Below, piece by piece: positions 35,762 to 45,152 of a DNA stretch of 64,000 nt. Source of the DNA: Flavicella marina. GTDB lineage: Bacteria; Bacteroidota; Bacteroidia; Flavobacteriales; Flavobacteriaceae. Each line of letters starts with the position of its first letter. Position 1 is the first letter of the stretch. The stretch lies in assembly GCF_009193215.1 (NCBI RefSeq), contig NZ_VYVA01000007.1, positions 62,001 to 126,000 of the forward strand, given 5' to 3'. Made by a program: the position numbers and the translations under genes. A model generated the notes under the pieces. It ran no database searches and was not told the origin of the DNA. It saw only the letters and a program-made list of their open reading frames with translations.

Positions 35762-37417
35762 TTAAGCCTTTAACAGCTCTTTTGCATGCTCTAATGCTGA
35801 TTCGCTTATGTTTTTACCACCTAAAATCTCTGCCACTTCAATAATTCGTTCTTCTTCATTTAAAGGGCTCAAGAATGTCGTTGTAACACCATCGATGTCT
35901 TTTTTATAAACTTTGAAATGATTGTCTCCTTTTGCAGCTATTTGAGGCAAATGGGTTATCGTAATCACTTGCATGTATTGACTCATTTCTTGCATAACCT
36001 CTGCAATTTTATTGGAAACTTCTCCGGATACTCCAGTATCAATTTCATCAAAAATAATGGTAGGTAATTTTGTGTATTTTGACAAAATCAATTTCACCCC
36101 AAGCATAATTCTCGACAATTCTCCACCAGAGGCAACTTTTTTCAGCTCATCGTAATTTCCACCTTTGTTTGCGGAAAACAAAAATCTTAAATCATCTTTT
36201 CCATTCGTATAAAATGAAGTTGCCGGATCAATCGTTATTTGAAAACTTGCATTCTCCATGCCCAACTTAGACAATACTTCTTCCAATTGCTTTGTCAATG
36301 TTGGAATCGCAGATTTCCTATTTTTAGAAATTTTATTACAAGTTGCATTCAATTTCATCTCAACAGCAGCAATAGCCGCTTCTTTCTCTTGAATCAATTC
36401 AGATGCGTTTTCAACCTGTGAAACCTTAAGTTCGAGTATATCCCTAATTTTCAATAATTCTTCAACAGAAGCCACCATATGCTTTTTCTGCAAGGTATAA
36501 ATCAACTGCAAACGATCATTCAATCGCTCTAATTCTTCTGGGTTGATTTCAACGTTTTCTATAGATTTCTCTAATTCAAAAACAACATCATCCAATTCTA
36601 TTTTCAAACTTTCGATACGCTGTTCGTAATTAGCATATTCTTCTGAAAACGAAGCTATTTTAGAAAGAGCTGCTTTTATTTGGTACAATAAATTCTGCAC
36701 TCCTACTTGCTCATCTGTGGCCAATTGCACACTTTCTGCAAGTGAGCTACTTATCGACTCACTATTGTTTAACTTCTCTAAAGTTTGCTCGAGTTCTTCT
36801 TGTTCGTCTGGACTCAAATTTGCTTCAACCAATTCATGGTATAAATGCGAATTGTATGCATACTCTTGTTTTGCTGCTTCTTGACTCTCTAACAAAACCG
36901 TGAACTCTTTTTTAAGTTTTTTGTATTTTATCAATTCATCTGAATACGCTTCTAATAGCGTATTATTGTTTGCAAGTGCATCCAGTATTTGAAATTGATA
37001 ACTCAACTCTGAAAGTTGTGCCGTTTTATGTTGCGAATGAACATCAATTAACTTTTCTTTTAAAGCATGTAGTACAGACAAGGTAACCGGAGTATCATTT
37101 ACGAAAGCTCTTGATTTACCGCTTGGTAGAATTTCTCTACGAATAATTGTCTCTTCTTCGTAATCCAAATCTTCTTCTTCAAAAAAAGTTTTAAGATCAT
37201 AAGCTTCAATTGAAAACACACCTTCTATAATACATTTCTTAGAGGTATCTTTTAAACTATTTAAGTCAGCACGGTTTCCCATAACCAAACCTAAAGCACC
37301 TAAGACAATAGATTTACCAGCCCCAGTTTCACCGGTTATTATTGATAATCCGTTAGAAAACTCAGTTTTTAACTCTTTAATTAATGCGTAATTTGATATT
37401 GATAACGTACTTAACAA
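35762..37417 (-). CDS. recN: DNA repair protein RecN
   Basis: This 551-aa SMC-like ATPase acts in double-strand break repair. It has Walker A GETGAGKS at residues 29-36, a long coiled coil (about 155-365), the ABC signature KVASGGELSRIMLG, and Walker B TIIFDEIDTGVSGEV followed by ITHLPQIAA. Length and motifs are complete. It starts downstream of a terminator that follows DUF4835 and is close to yfhO (15 bases), so the envelope genes may be expressed from its promoter. Confidence 0.97.
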   Translation of the reverse strand: MLSTLSISNYALIKELKTEFSNGLSIITGETGAGKSIVLGALGLVMGNRADLNSLKDTSKKCIIEGVFSIEAYDLKTFFEEEDLDYEEETIIRREILPSGKSRAFVNDTPVTLSVLHALKEKLIDVHSQHKTAQLSELSYQFQILDALANNNTLLEAYSDELIKYKKLKKEFTVLLESQEAAKQEYAYNSHLYHELVEANLSPDEQEELEQTLEKLNNSESISSSLAESVQLATDEQVGVQNLLYQIKAALSKIASFSEEYANYEQRIESLKIELDDVVFELEKSIENVEINPEELERLNDRLQLIYTLQKKHMVASVEELLKIRDILELKVSQVENASELIQEKEAAIAAVEMKLNATCNKISKNRKSAIPTLTKQLEEVLSKLGMENASFQITIDPATSFYTNGKDDLRFLFSANKGGNYDELKKVASGGELSRIMLGVKLILSKYTKLPTIIFDEIDTGVSGEVSNKIAEVMQEMSQYMQVITITHLPQIAAKGDNHFKVYKKDIDGVTTTFLSPLNEEERIIEVAEILGGKNISESALEHAKELLKA

Positions 37418-37510
37418 TGCTTCTTAATTTGTAAGATTTGAATTCTTGAAAGCCGTAAATTTAACGATTCTTTTTGTGAAAATTTGAGTAATGAGACGAA
37501 TAATAAGCAT

Positions 37511-37535
37511 AAAAAAAGCCTGAATAATATCAGAC
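37511..37535 (-). terminator. Terminator between DUF4835 and recN (minus strand)
   Basis: On the minus strand AGTCTGA (37535-37529) pairs with TCAGGCT (37522-37516, one G-T pair), followed by a T-run opposite 37511-37516. It separates the coaBC-DUF4835 unit from recN. Confidence 0.65.
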
Positions 37536-37558
37536 TGATGATTTATTGAAAATAGCTA

Positions 37559-38449
37559 TTACTTCATTTTTTTCCATTTGCTATTATTGGTCGCAGAAAC
37601 CCTACTAAGCAAATCTCTTAAATCTTTAGTCTCTAATTTCGGACCTGACTTAAACACCTCAACTACTTCATCCGACTTAGCATCAAAAAAGATACGGAAC
37701 AAGAATGAGTTTTGACTTCTTTTGTACAAATCTCCAAACGTCATCAGCTGCTCTTTTATCTCTACTTTCGCGCCCAACGGTTCAGATGAAAACACATCCA
37801 TACCGTACCTGTGATAGCGATACATCACTTGTCGATACTCTCTATGCGCATTGGACATGATTAGATCTACTAAGGAAAAACGGTTCAAAGAGTTTCTTTT
37901 TGCCTCCCACCCCGAATAATTTCCTTGTTGCGCTAAATTAACAATATCTAAGGCCTGTTCGTAGTACACATCCCCTCCCTTATTCTGAAAAGTATCTGCA
38001 TCAATTGCGAGTATCATATACACGTAGTACGACATCAAAGACACCAAGTTTGACTCAAAGGTTGCTGGATTGTAAATCAACGGCTCAAACTCAACATAAT
38101 CAAAAGAAATAGCATCGTCTTTAAAGTTAAATATGGGGGTTTTATAAGTACTCCCAAACACCGGTCTTACCGCATTTACTTGCAAGGTACCCGAAAAGGT
38201 ATTGTTATTCCTCGAGTTGATGATCAACGTCATCCCACACTCGATCTTCTCATGATTTTTGTATGATTTATTTGTCCATTGTCTTTTATTCACAAAATCG
38301 GACAATGCCCTTTCTAAAGTCTGAAAAACTTGTTTATTACTGACCCCAATTTGATCTGAATTGATAGAAAAAGTACAATTTAATTCTTGTGCCATCGAAA
38401 TAGAGACACAACAAAAAAATAAAAATATAGTAATGTGTTTTTTAAACAT
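37559..38449 (-). CDS. DUF4835-family secreted protein
   Basis: The 296-aa protein has a signal peptide (to SMAQ) and then ELNCTFSINSDQI, the usual DUF4835 opening. Conserved stretches include FGSTYKTPIFNFKDD, SLMSYYVYMILAIDADTF and YYEQALDIVNLAQQ. It is conserved between coaBC and recN in Flavobacteriaceae and is predicted to be periplasmic or envelope-associated. The function is unknown. Its start overlaps the coaBC 3' end by 8 bases. Confidence 0.9.
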   Translation of the reverse strand: MFKKHITIFLFFCCVSISMAQELNCTFSINSDQIGVSNKQVFQTLERALSDFVNKRQWTNKSYKNHEKIECGMTLIINSRNNNTFSGTLQVNAVRPVFGSTYKTPIFNFKDDAISFDYVEFEPLIYNPATFESNLVSLMSYYVYMILAIDADTFQNKGGDVYYEQALDIVNLAQQGNYSGWEAKRNSLNRFSLVDLIMSNAHREYRQVMYRYHRYGMDVFSSEPLGAKVEIKEQLMTFGDLYKRSQNSFLFRIFFDAKSDEVVEVFKSGPKLETKDLRDLLSRVSATNNSKWKKMK

Positions 38450-39653
38450 CCGTTCTTTTTAGAATCTCAGAAAAAATATCAGAAGCAACCTCTTCTTTAG
38501 ACTTTAACGAATATTCAGCAATATTATTGGATGCATCAATCACACAAATTTTATTCGTATCACCACCAAATGCCGCACCTTTATCATTCAAAGAATTCAA
38601 AACAATCAAATCAAGATTTTTACGTGCCAATTTTCCTTTTGCATTCGCTACCTCATCATTAGTCTCTAATGCAAAACCAACCAAAAACTGTTCTTTCTTA
38701 GAGTTTCCCATAGCAGCCAAAATGTCTTTGGTTGCTTTCAACTCAATTGGCAGATTCCCTTCTTTCTTTTTTATTTTTTGCTTTGCCTTGTTTACTGGAG
38801 TGTAGTCTGCAACTGCTGCAGCAGCAATTGCGATATCAACGTTGTCATAATACGAAAACACGGCTTCGTACATCTCTTCTGCACTAACAACATCAACTCT
38901 CTTAACCAATGAATGCTTTATTGTCTGAGAAGTTGGTCCTGATACCAAAATAACCTCCGCTCCCAACTCAGCCGCTCTTGATGCGAGTTCGAAACCCATT
39001 TTCCCTGAAGAGTGATTCCCAATAAAACGAACTGGATCAATCGCCTCATAAGTAGGGCCGGCTGTAAGCAATACTTTTCTACCTTTTAAAGGTAGTTTTT
39101 CTAAAATATCGTTTTCCATAAACGAAACGATATCTTCTGGTTCTGCCATACGTCCTTCTCCAACTAACCCACTTGCAAGCTCTCCACTTGCAGCAGGGAT
39201 TAAAAGGTTTCCAAACTCTTGAAGTTTAGATATATTATCAGTTGTAGATTGATGTTTAAACATGTCCAAATCCATTGCTGGTGCAAAGTAAACCGGACAT
39301 TTGGCTGAAAGATAAACAGCTAATAACAAATTATCAACTGTTCCGTGTGTCATTTTCGACAGTGTATTTGCTGTAGCTGGCGCTATCAACATATAATTTG
39401 CCCATAAACCTAAATCTACATGATTGTTCCACAATTCATTCTCTTCATTTTTTTCATAAAACGTAGAATGAACTGGATTTTTCGAAAGCGTAGATAAGGT
39501 TAACGGAGTGACAAAATCCTTAGAAGCAGGAGTCATAACCACTTGGATTTCGGCTCCTGCTTTTATAAATAATCTAACTAGATGTGCTGTTTTATAGGCT
39601 GCAATTCCTGCGGTTACACCTAAAAGAATTTTTTTACCTTTTAAAACACTCAT
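38442..39653 (-). CDS. coaBC: Bifunctional phosphopantothenoylcysteine decarboxylase / phosphopantothenate-cysteine ligase
   Basis: This 403-aa enzyme catalyses two steps of coenzyme A synthesis. The N-terminal CoaC flavoprotein domain (about 1-185) has LGVTAGIAAYKTAHLVR, PASKDFVTPLTLSTLS and APAMDLDMFKH. The C-terminal CoaB domain has LLTAGPTYEAIDPVRFIGNHSSGKMG, AAAVADYTP and FALETND. It is in an operon with rpoZ (3-base gap) and bamD upstream and DUF4835 downstream, a common flavobacterial order. Confidence 0.97.
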   Translation of the reverse strand: MSVLKGKKILLGVTAGIAAYKTAHLVRLFIKAGAEIQVVMTPASKDFVTPLTLSTLSKNPVHSTFYEKNEENELWNNHVDLGLWANYMLIAPATANTLSKMTHGTVDNLLLAVYLSAKCPVYFAPAMDLDMFKHQSTTDNISKLQEFGNLLIPAASGELASGLVGEGRMAEPEDIVSFMENDILEKLPLKGRKVLLTAGPTYEAIDPVRFIGNHSSGKMGFELASRAAELGAEVILVSGPTSQTIKHSLVKRVDVVSAEEMYEAVFSYYDNVDIAIAAAAVADYTPVNKAKQKIKKKEGNLPIELKATKDILAAMGNSKKEQFLVGFALETNDEVANAKGKLARKNLDLIVLNSLNDKGAAFGGDTNKICVIDASNNIAEYSLKSKEEVASDIFSEILKRTDV

Positions 39654-39656
39654 CTA

Positions 39657-39983
39657 CTATTCTTTTTGGTCAGCTGAATTTCTAAAGTAAACTTTATCGT
39701 TTAACCACTCTTCAACAGCTAACGCATGCCCTTTTGGTAATTTTTCGTAGAATTTAGATACTTCGATTTGTTCTTTGTTTTCAAAAACCTCATCTAAACT
39801 ATCGCTATACGTAGCAAACTCATCTAACTTCTCAACCAACTCTTTTTTCAAATCTCCATTGATTTGATCAGCTCTTTTTGCAATGATAGATATTGCCTCA
39901 TAGATATTCTGTGTAGGCTCTTCTACTTTAGATCTATCATAAGTAACTGTAGTATCTGGTGCATTCGTGTTTTTGTGATCCAT
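39657..39983 (-). CDS. rpoZ: RNA polymerase omega subunit (Bacteroidota type)
   Basis: The 108-aa protein has the omega core NIYEAISIIAKRADQING (residues about 26-43), followed by a helical tail longer than the classic enterobacterial form. Omega assists RNA polymerase assembly. It lies between bamD (12-base gap) and coaBC (3-base gap), its usual flavobacterial location. Sequence similarity outside the core motif is low, so the call relies on the motif and on synteny. Confidence 0.85.
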   Translation of the reverse strand: MDHKNTNAPDTTVTYDRSKVEEPTQNIYEAISIIAKRADQINGDLKKELVEKLDEFATYSDSLDEVFENKEQIEVSKFYEKLPKGHALAVEEWLNDKVYFRNSADQKE

Positions 39984-39995
39984 TTTAAATATATA

Positions 39996-40796
39996 TTAAC
40001 TTAATATTAATGCTTTTTCTTCTAATACTTTATCCAATAAATCTTGAGATTCTTCGAGATATATTGAATTCGGATAATTTCTTTTTAATTTTTCAAATGC
40101 TTTTTCAGCAGCAACCAAACGTTTATATTTCTTAAGAAAAGTACTTCGCATACTTAATTCGTAAGCCGACTTAAATTTGTAGAAATACGCTTCTTCTCTA
40201 TATTCAGTTCCTAAAAATTCAGATGTTAGATTATCAAACGCTACAACTGCAGATGAGAAATACCCTATATCGAAATACTGCTTGGCTATTTTAAATGCTT
40301 TTGTTTCTAATTTGTATTGCAAAGCCTTCACCATTTCATTTGCCTCAGCCATACGAGGTGAATCTGGATACAAATTGATATACTTTTGAAATGCTACTAA
40401 AGCTTCTCTAGTTTCTGTTTGATCTACACTGTATTTCGGAGAAGCTAAAAAATGACATTTCGCTGCATAAAACAATGCCTCTTCTCGTTTTGAACTTTTT
40501 GGATAATTCGAGGCAAAACGCTCGAAATAATATGCAGCATTAGCATAATCTTTTGTGTTCATATAAGATTGAGAAACCATAAATTGAATACGTTCCATTT
40601 GAGGTTTCCCTTTATATGCAGGAGTAATCATCTCAAACAAACGCAGAGCTTTGTCGAACTTTTGATTTTCATACAACTCAGTCGCCATCTTATATTTCTC
40701 TCCTAGACTTCCTTTATTAAGCACTCTATTGTACTCACTACAAGAAGAAAGGATTACGACAAACAGTAAAAGAATTAGTTGTTTCAATTTAAGCAT
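39996..40796 (-). CDS. bamD: Outer-membrane assembly lipoprotein BamD
   Basis: This 266-aa TPR lipoprotein belongs to the BAM complex that inserts outer-membrane proteins. The lipobox is VILSSC, followed by SEYNRVLNKGSLGEKYKMA. Consecutive TPR helices follow (AAYYFERFASNYPKSSKREEA, ALVAFQKYINLYPDSPRMAEA, KAFEKLKRNYPNSIYLEES), which is the BamD pattern. It is the first gene of the bamD-rpoZ-coaBC-DUF4835 unit. Confidence 0.94.
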   Translation of the reverse strand: MLKLKQLILLLFVVILSSCSEYNRVLNKGSLGEKYKMATELYENQKFDKALRLFEMITPAYKGKPQMERIQFMVSQSYMNTKDYANAAYYFERFASNYPKSSKREEALFYAAKCHFLASPKYSVDQTETREALVAFQKYINLYPDSPRMAEANEMVKALQYKLETKAFKIAKQYFDIGYFSSAVVAFDNLTSEFLGTEYREEAYFYKFKSAYELSMRSTFLKKYKRLVAAEKAFEKLKRNYPNSIYLEESQDLLDKVLEEKALILS

Positions 40797-40916
40797 TTTG
40801 CAAAATTAATCATTATTTATGAATTAGTAAAGTCATTTTTTACAGAATAACAAACTCAAAAATAAGCTCAAACTGAGAAAATCAAAGGTTTTACCTCCTA
40901 AAAATATGTTAATTCA

Positions 40917-41804
40917 TTATTCGCAATAAGCCAGCGCGAACTTTCTTAATTTTTCTTGTAAAGTTTCTGTTGCAGAAACCAATGGCAAACGAACTTCATT
41001 TGAAGATCCAATTACATCCAACATAGACAATAATGCTTTAATACCTACTGGATTTCCCTCTTCAAAAATAAGATCTACAACTTCCATCATCTGATAATGC
41101 AGTTTGTAAGATTCAGAAACCGATTTATCCAAACCAAGTCGAATCATTTCAGAAAACTCTTTAGGATATGCTTGACCTAAAACAGAAATAACACCGCCAC
41201 CTCCTGCTAAAGTCATTGGTAATGCAATCATATCATCCCCAGATATTACTAAGAAATCACTAGGCACTAATTGAATCAATTTCATCGCTTGAACCAAATC
41301 ACCAGCAGCTTCTTTAACAGCGATAATATTCTCGCAATCAACAGCCAACCTAGCAACGGTTTCTGGAGCAATATTTGAACTAGTTCTACCAGGAACATTG
41401 TAAATAATCACCGGAACAGGACTCGCATTTGAAATCGCAAGATAATGCTGATATATACCTTCTTGCGATGGCTTGTTGTAATAAGGTGATACTGACAAGA
41501 TCGCTTGGAACCCAGAAAGATCAAGAGTTTTTAAATCATTGATCACAGTTGAAGTATTGTTTCCTCCAACTCCAAGCACCAAAGGCACGCGACCTGAATT
41601 TTTAGCGATGATCGTATTCTTCACAAGCTCTTTTTCTTCAGAAGTCAATGTTACTGATTCTGCCGTAGTACCTAGAACTACAATATACTCGACTCCATTT
41701 TCTATTTGAAAATCTACCAATTGCTCTAAAGCAGCGACATCAACACTTTTATCGTCCTTAAATGGAGTTATCAAAGCGGTACCAGTTCCTAAAAATGCTT
41801 GCAT
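40917..41804 (-). CDS. dapA: 4-hydroxy-tetrahydrodipicolinate synthase
   Basis: This 295-aa TIM-barrel aldolase condenses pyruvate with aspartate semialdehyde for lysine and diaminopimelate synthesis. The Schiff-base lysine is Lys164 ([10 protein letters not shown]), with Tyr135 ([10 protein letters not shown]) and the GTTAES loop at 45-50 completing the active site. Length and motifs are canonical, not those of the sialate-lyase relatives. It shares one base with the upstream DUF6913 gene. Confidence 0.95.
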   Translation of the reverse strand: MQAFLGTGTALITPFKDDKSVDVAALEQLVDFQIENGVEYIVVLGTTAESVTLTSEEKELVKNTIIAKNSGRVPLVLGVGGNNTSTVINDLKTLDLSGFQAILSVSPYYNKPSQEGIYQHYLAISNASPVPVIIYNVPGRTSSNIAPETVARLAVDCENIIAVKEAAGDLVQAMKLIQLVPSDFLVISGDDMIALPMTLAGGGGVISVLGQAYPKEFSEMIRLGLDKSVSESYKLHYQMMEVVDLIFEEGNPVGIKALLSMLDVIGSSNEVRLPLVSATETLQEKLRKFALAYCE

Positions 41805-42328
41805 TATACTTTCTTTAAAATCTTTAAATATTTGACCATCTCTTTGGTAAGAACATCTAAATTTCTTTCCTGATCAGAAATTGACAAATCGTAAAGCGCT
41901 TCTTCTTGTGAAGCAAACCCTACTTTAAAATTTGATTGAGAGTGCAAAGTTATTATATTCCAATATAAATTTTCTTCAAATCCGTAATTTATCAACAAGT
42001 CGTATTCATTTTTAACAAATTCCTGAAGCTTGTTTAATTTTAAACTTCCATACCAACCAAAGTCCTTTTCATTGATCTCAAAGTCAGCATATGTTTCTTT
42101 TTTTTCAAAAGGTTTAAAGACCAAAAGCTCAATATTTTCCATCGGAATTTTGAACTCTTGTGTTAAAACATTCAAAGTTTGGTTGCTTTTTAGTAACTGA
42201 GCTTCTTCCATCAAAACTCCAATACTCTTAATTACTTTGGTATTTCTATTGCGAGATACCTTAGAAAAAGCTAATTTCTCTTTTTGATATCTCTTAAGGG
42301 TATATTTTTTCTTGAGTTTTGAAAACAT
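41804..42328 (-). CDS. DUF6913-family protein
   Basis: The 174-aa protein is basic at the N-terminus ([18 protein letters not shown]), then has [52 protein letters not shown]. The pattern fits the flavobacterial DUF6913 family commonly found beside dapA. The alternating alpha/beta layout suggests a small cytoplasmic alpha/beta protein. Its function is unknown. It is translationally coupled to dapA by a one-base overlap. Confidence 0.75.
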   Translation of the reverse strand: MFSKLKKKYTLKRYQKEKLAFSKVSRNRNTKVIKSIGVLMEEAQLLKSNQTLNVLTQEFKIPMENIELLVFKPFEKKETYADFEINEKDFGWYGSLKLNKLQEFVKNEYDLLINYGFEENLYWNIITLHSQSNFKVGFASQEEALYDLSISDQERNLDVLTKEMVKYLKILKKV

Positions 42329-42400
42329 AGGAAGCCTCTTTCGTTTCCAACAAAACTAGTTATTTTAATTTTTCTATCAATTGAAAAGTATAAAATTCAC

Positions 42401-42432
42401 AAAAAAAACAGCAACCAAATTCGGTCACTGTT
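42401..42432 (-). terminator. Terminator after clpS (minus strand)
   Basis: On the minus strand AACAGTGACC (42432-42423) pairs with GGTTGCTGTT (42416-42407, two G-T pairs), followed by eight T residues opposite 42401-42408. Confidence 0.7.
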
Positions 42433-42452
42433 TTGTATTCATTTTAATTTTC

Positions 42453-42728
42453 TTAAACAATCTCAGCCGAAAGCCCTAACTCTTGAAGTTTTGAGCATTT
42501 AGGCTCTAACTCCTTATACTCACCGGTTTTCACTGCACATTTTCCTTTGTAATGCACAAGTATAGTACATTGCTCTGCTTGCTCAAGGGTATGTTCACAA
42601 ACACTGATCAATGCATCAATAACAAAATCAAAAGTGTTCACATCGTCATTATGCAAAACAATTTCATGCTTCGGTGTCAACATCTCTAAGACATCAACTT
42701 CTTCTTGAATTTTTTCCTTTACACTCAT
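42453..42728 (-). CDS. clpS: ATP-dependent Clp protease adaptor ClpS
   Basis: This 91-aa adaptor delivers N-degron substrates to ClpAP/ClpCP. It has the ClpS core HNDDVNTFDFVIDALISVC, where the Asn and Asp residues line the N-end-rule pocket, followed by EQAEQCTILVHYKGKCAVKTG. Length is typical. It lies downstream of prmA with a 45-base gap and has its own terminator. Confidence 0.95.
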   Translation of the reverse strand: MSVKEKIQEEVDVLEMLTPKHEIVLHNDDVNTFDFVIDALISVCEHTLEQAEQCTILVHYKGKCAVKTGEYKELEPKCSKLQELGLSAEIV

Positions 42729-42773
42729 CTTCTATAGTTATACTAATTAACTTTTTTCTAGACTGTTACAAAA

Positions 42774-43613
42774 TTACGCATTTTTTAAATATCGCAAAGA
42801 AACCCATTTATTTCTTTCTAACTGATGCTGCAATCTCATGCCTAAAGCTGAAGCTTTTTCATCTAATAGCGGAATATCTTCAGCATAAAAACCACTCAAC
42901 AACAAGGTACCGCCATTATTCAAACAAGCTCCGTATGTTGCCAAATCATTTAACAGAATATTTCTATTGATGTTTGCAATTATCACATCGTATTGCTTTC
43001 CTTCCAACAAGCTAGCCTCTCCTTCATACGAAGTAATTTGCTTGCAATCATTTCTTTCTACGTTTTCTACTGTATTCAAATAACACCAATTATCAATATC
43101 AATGGCATCGATAGGCTGTGCTCCTTTCATCTCAGCAAATATTGCTAAAATTCCTGTTCCACATCCCATATCTAAGGTCTTCTTACCTTTTAAATCTAAA
43201 TCCAATAAATGCTGCACCATCATATGAGTTGTTTCATGATGTCCTGTACCAAAACTCATTTTCGGCTCGATTACAATATCATACTCGAGATTTGGGTTTT
43301 CGTGAAACGGTGCTCTAATCGAAACTTTTTCATCAACTTGAATTGGAGAAAAGTTCTTTTCCCATTCACTATTCCAGTTCACTTGCTCTATTTCTTCTTG
43401 CGTATACTGAATATCAAACTCTTCAGAATTCAACACATACACCTCTTTCAACAGTTCTTCGTTAAACTCTTCTTTTTGAATATATGCAATCACTCCTTCT
43501 TCATTTTCAACAAAACTTTCGAAACCTGCATAACCTAATTCAGCTATTAACATTTCTGTTGCTGGCTCTCTAGGCGTTACCACAAAAGTAAAACCATAAT
43601 AAATCGCATTCAT
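42774..43613 (-). CDS. prmA: Ribosomal protein L11 methyltransferase
   Basis: This 279-aa SAM-dependent enzyme trimethylates L11. The C-terminal Rossmann domain has motif I LDMGCGTGILAIFAEMKGA and NPPY-equivalent IIANINRNILL. The central EPKMSFGTGHHETTHMM block is diagnostic of PrmA. The N-terminal substrate-recognition domain is present (residues 1-90). It precedes clpS in the same direction. Confidence 0.94.
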   Translation of the reverse strand: MNAIYYGFTFVVTPREPATEMLIAELGYAGFESFVENEEGVIAYIQKEEFNEELLKEVYVLNSEEFDIQYTQEEIEQVNWNSEWEKNFSPIQVDEKVSIRAPFHENPNLEYDIVIEPKMSFGTGHHETTHMMVQHLLDLDLKGKKTLDMGCGTGILAIFAEMKGAQPIDAIDIDNWCYLNTVENVERNDCKQITSYEGEASLLEGKQYDVIIANINRNILLNDLATYGACLNNGGTLLLSGFYAEDIPLLDEKASALGMRLQHQLERNKWVSLRYLKNA

Positions 43614-43690
43614 ACCTTATAAATTTAGAACTGCAAAGATAGTTAGAACTTAGACTTTACACCACAATCTTTGCTTAAAAATATTGCATA

Positions 43691-43727
43691 AAAAAACACC
43701 GTTAACCAAAAGCTAACGGTGTTTTTT
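43691..43727 (-). terminator. Intrinsic terminator after tpiA
   Basis: The arms 43691-43704 and 43714-43727 (AAAAAACACCGTTA and complement) form a 14-bp perfect stem with A- and T-runs at the base, so it can act in both directions. It lies between tpiA and prmA. Confidence 0.85.
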
Positions 43728-43741
43728 ATCTTTATCTATAC

Positions 43742-44503
43742 TTATTGAATTGCTTCAATAATAGCAATAAAATCAGTAGCTTGCAATGCAGCACCACCAA
43801 TCAAACCACCATCTACATCTTCTTTAGAGAAAATTTCTTTCGCGTTACCAGGCTTACAAGAACCTCCATATAAAATAGAAACCTCTTCTGCCAAAGCAGC
43901 ATCATATTTATCAGCTACAATTTTTCTGATAAATGCATGCATTTCTTGTGCTTGATCAGCACTTGCAGTTTCACCTGTACCAATTGCCCAAACTGGCTCG
44001 TATGCCAAAACAATATTTTTCCAAGCTGCAGCTTCTAAACCAAACAATGCATTAGAAATTTGAGATTCTACTACAGCAAAGTGATTTCCTGATTTACGAT
44101 CTTCTAAGACCTCTCCAAAACAGAAAATTACTTCTAAGTTATTTGCCAAAGCAGCAGTTACTTTTTCTGCCAACAATGCATCAGACTCACCAAAATACTC
44201 TCTTCTTTCTGAATGCCCTAAAATCACAGATTTCAAACCAATAGAAGTCAACATCTCTCCAGAAATTTCACCTGTAAAAGCACCACTCTTTGCCTGGTGC
44301 ATATTTTGAGCAGCAACCTCTACAACAGAACCTTCTGTAACTTCTTTTACTGAAGTTAAGTTTACAAACGTTGGAGCTACAACAACTCTTGTGTTAGTTA
44401 AGTTTTTATCTTTTAAACCTTCTACCAATCCATTAGCTAACGCCTTTGAAGCTGCTAAGTCGTTGTTCATTTTCCAGTTACCTGCTACAATTTTACTTCT
44501 CAT
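43742..44503 (-). CDS. tpiA: Triosephosphate isomerase
   Basis: This 253-aa TIM-barrel glycolytic enzyme has all three active-site markers: Lys11 (AGNWKMN), His97 (LGHSERR) and Glu169 (AYEPVWAIGTG), and the phosphate-binding end GGLIGGAAL. It lies 28 bases after the TlpA-like gene and is followed by a strong terminator. Confidence 0.98.
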   Translation of the reverse strand: MRSKIVAGNWKMNNDLAASKALANGLVEGLKDKNLTNTRVVVAPTFVNLTSVKEVTEGSVVEVAAQNMHQAKSGAFTGEISGEMLTSIGLKSVILGHSERREYFGESDALLAEKVTAALANNLEVIFCFGEVLEDRKSGNHFAVVESQISNALFGLEAAAWKNIVLAYEPVWAIGTGETASADQAQEMHAFIRKIVADKYDAALAEEVSILYGGSCKPGNAKEIFSKEDVDGGLIGGAALQATDFIAIIEAIQ

Positions 44504-44531
44504 TTTATTTATTTTAATCGTTTATTTTAAT

Positions 44532-45029
44532 TTATACTTTTTCCTTTATTGACTCTTCGAGGTTCGGATCTATGGCTTTCGTAGCTTTAAATAAACTAAT
44601 TTCACCTGATGGGTTTACCACAATATATCTTGGTATCCAATCCAAATCTATCGATTTATTAAAATCACTTCTCCATCCATTCGGAATAAAGTAGTGTTCT
44701 CCTGCTACTTTGTATTTTTTAATTCCTTTTTTCCAAGAAGCTATATCTTTATCTAAGGAAAGAAATAAATAAATAGCATCCGGATATGTTTCTTGAAGTT
44801 CTTTTACCCTAGGCATTCCTGCGATACAATCTCCACACCAAGACGCCCAAATATCAATAATTACCTTTTTGCCTTTATAACTATTGATAATCTTTGCAAA
44901 CGTGAACTCATTCCCTTCTGTATCTAGCATTACATCACCTAAAGCCTTTTTAGAAAAATGGGTTTTATCTTGTGCTTTGGTACAAGCCACTAGCACTATT
45001 AACAAAAGAAAAACTATATGTTTTCTCAT
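44532..45029 (-). CDS. TlpA-like thioredoxin-fold lipoprotein
   Basis: The 165-aa protein has the lipobox LIVLVAC (Cys16) and a thioredoxin domain with the redox motif WCGDC (Cys65 and Cys68) and the cis-Pro region DWIPRYIVVNPSGEI. IIDIWASWCGDCIAGMPRV is typical of TlpA/ResA proteins, which reduce disulfides in the periplasm. It is probably co-transcribed with tpiA. Confidence 0.9.
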   Translation of the reverse strand: MRKHIVFLLLIVLVACTKAQDKTHFSKKALGDVMLDTEGNEFTFAKIINSYKGKKVIIDIWASWCGDCIAGMPRVKELQETYPDAIYLFLSLDKDIASWKKGIKKYKVAGEHYFIPNGWRSDFNKSIDLDWIPRYIVVNPSGEISLFKATKAIDPNLEESIKEKV

Positions 45030-45152
45030 CTTTTTTTACGTTTTTAACGTTATAAGATTTCACCTATAACAAGACCACAAACTTACAGCTAAATCCTTAG
45101 ATAAAAAAGCTTTATGAATACAGGAATACTTAAACGTTTTCGACCAAAACAT

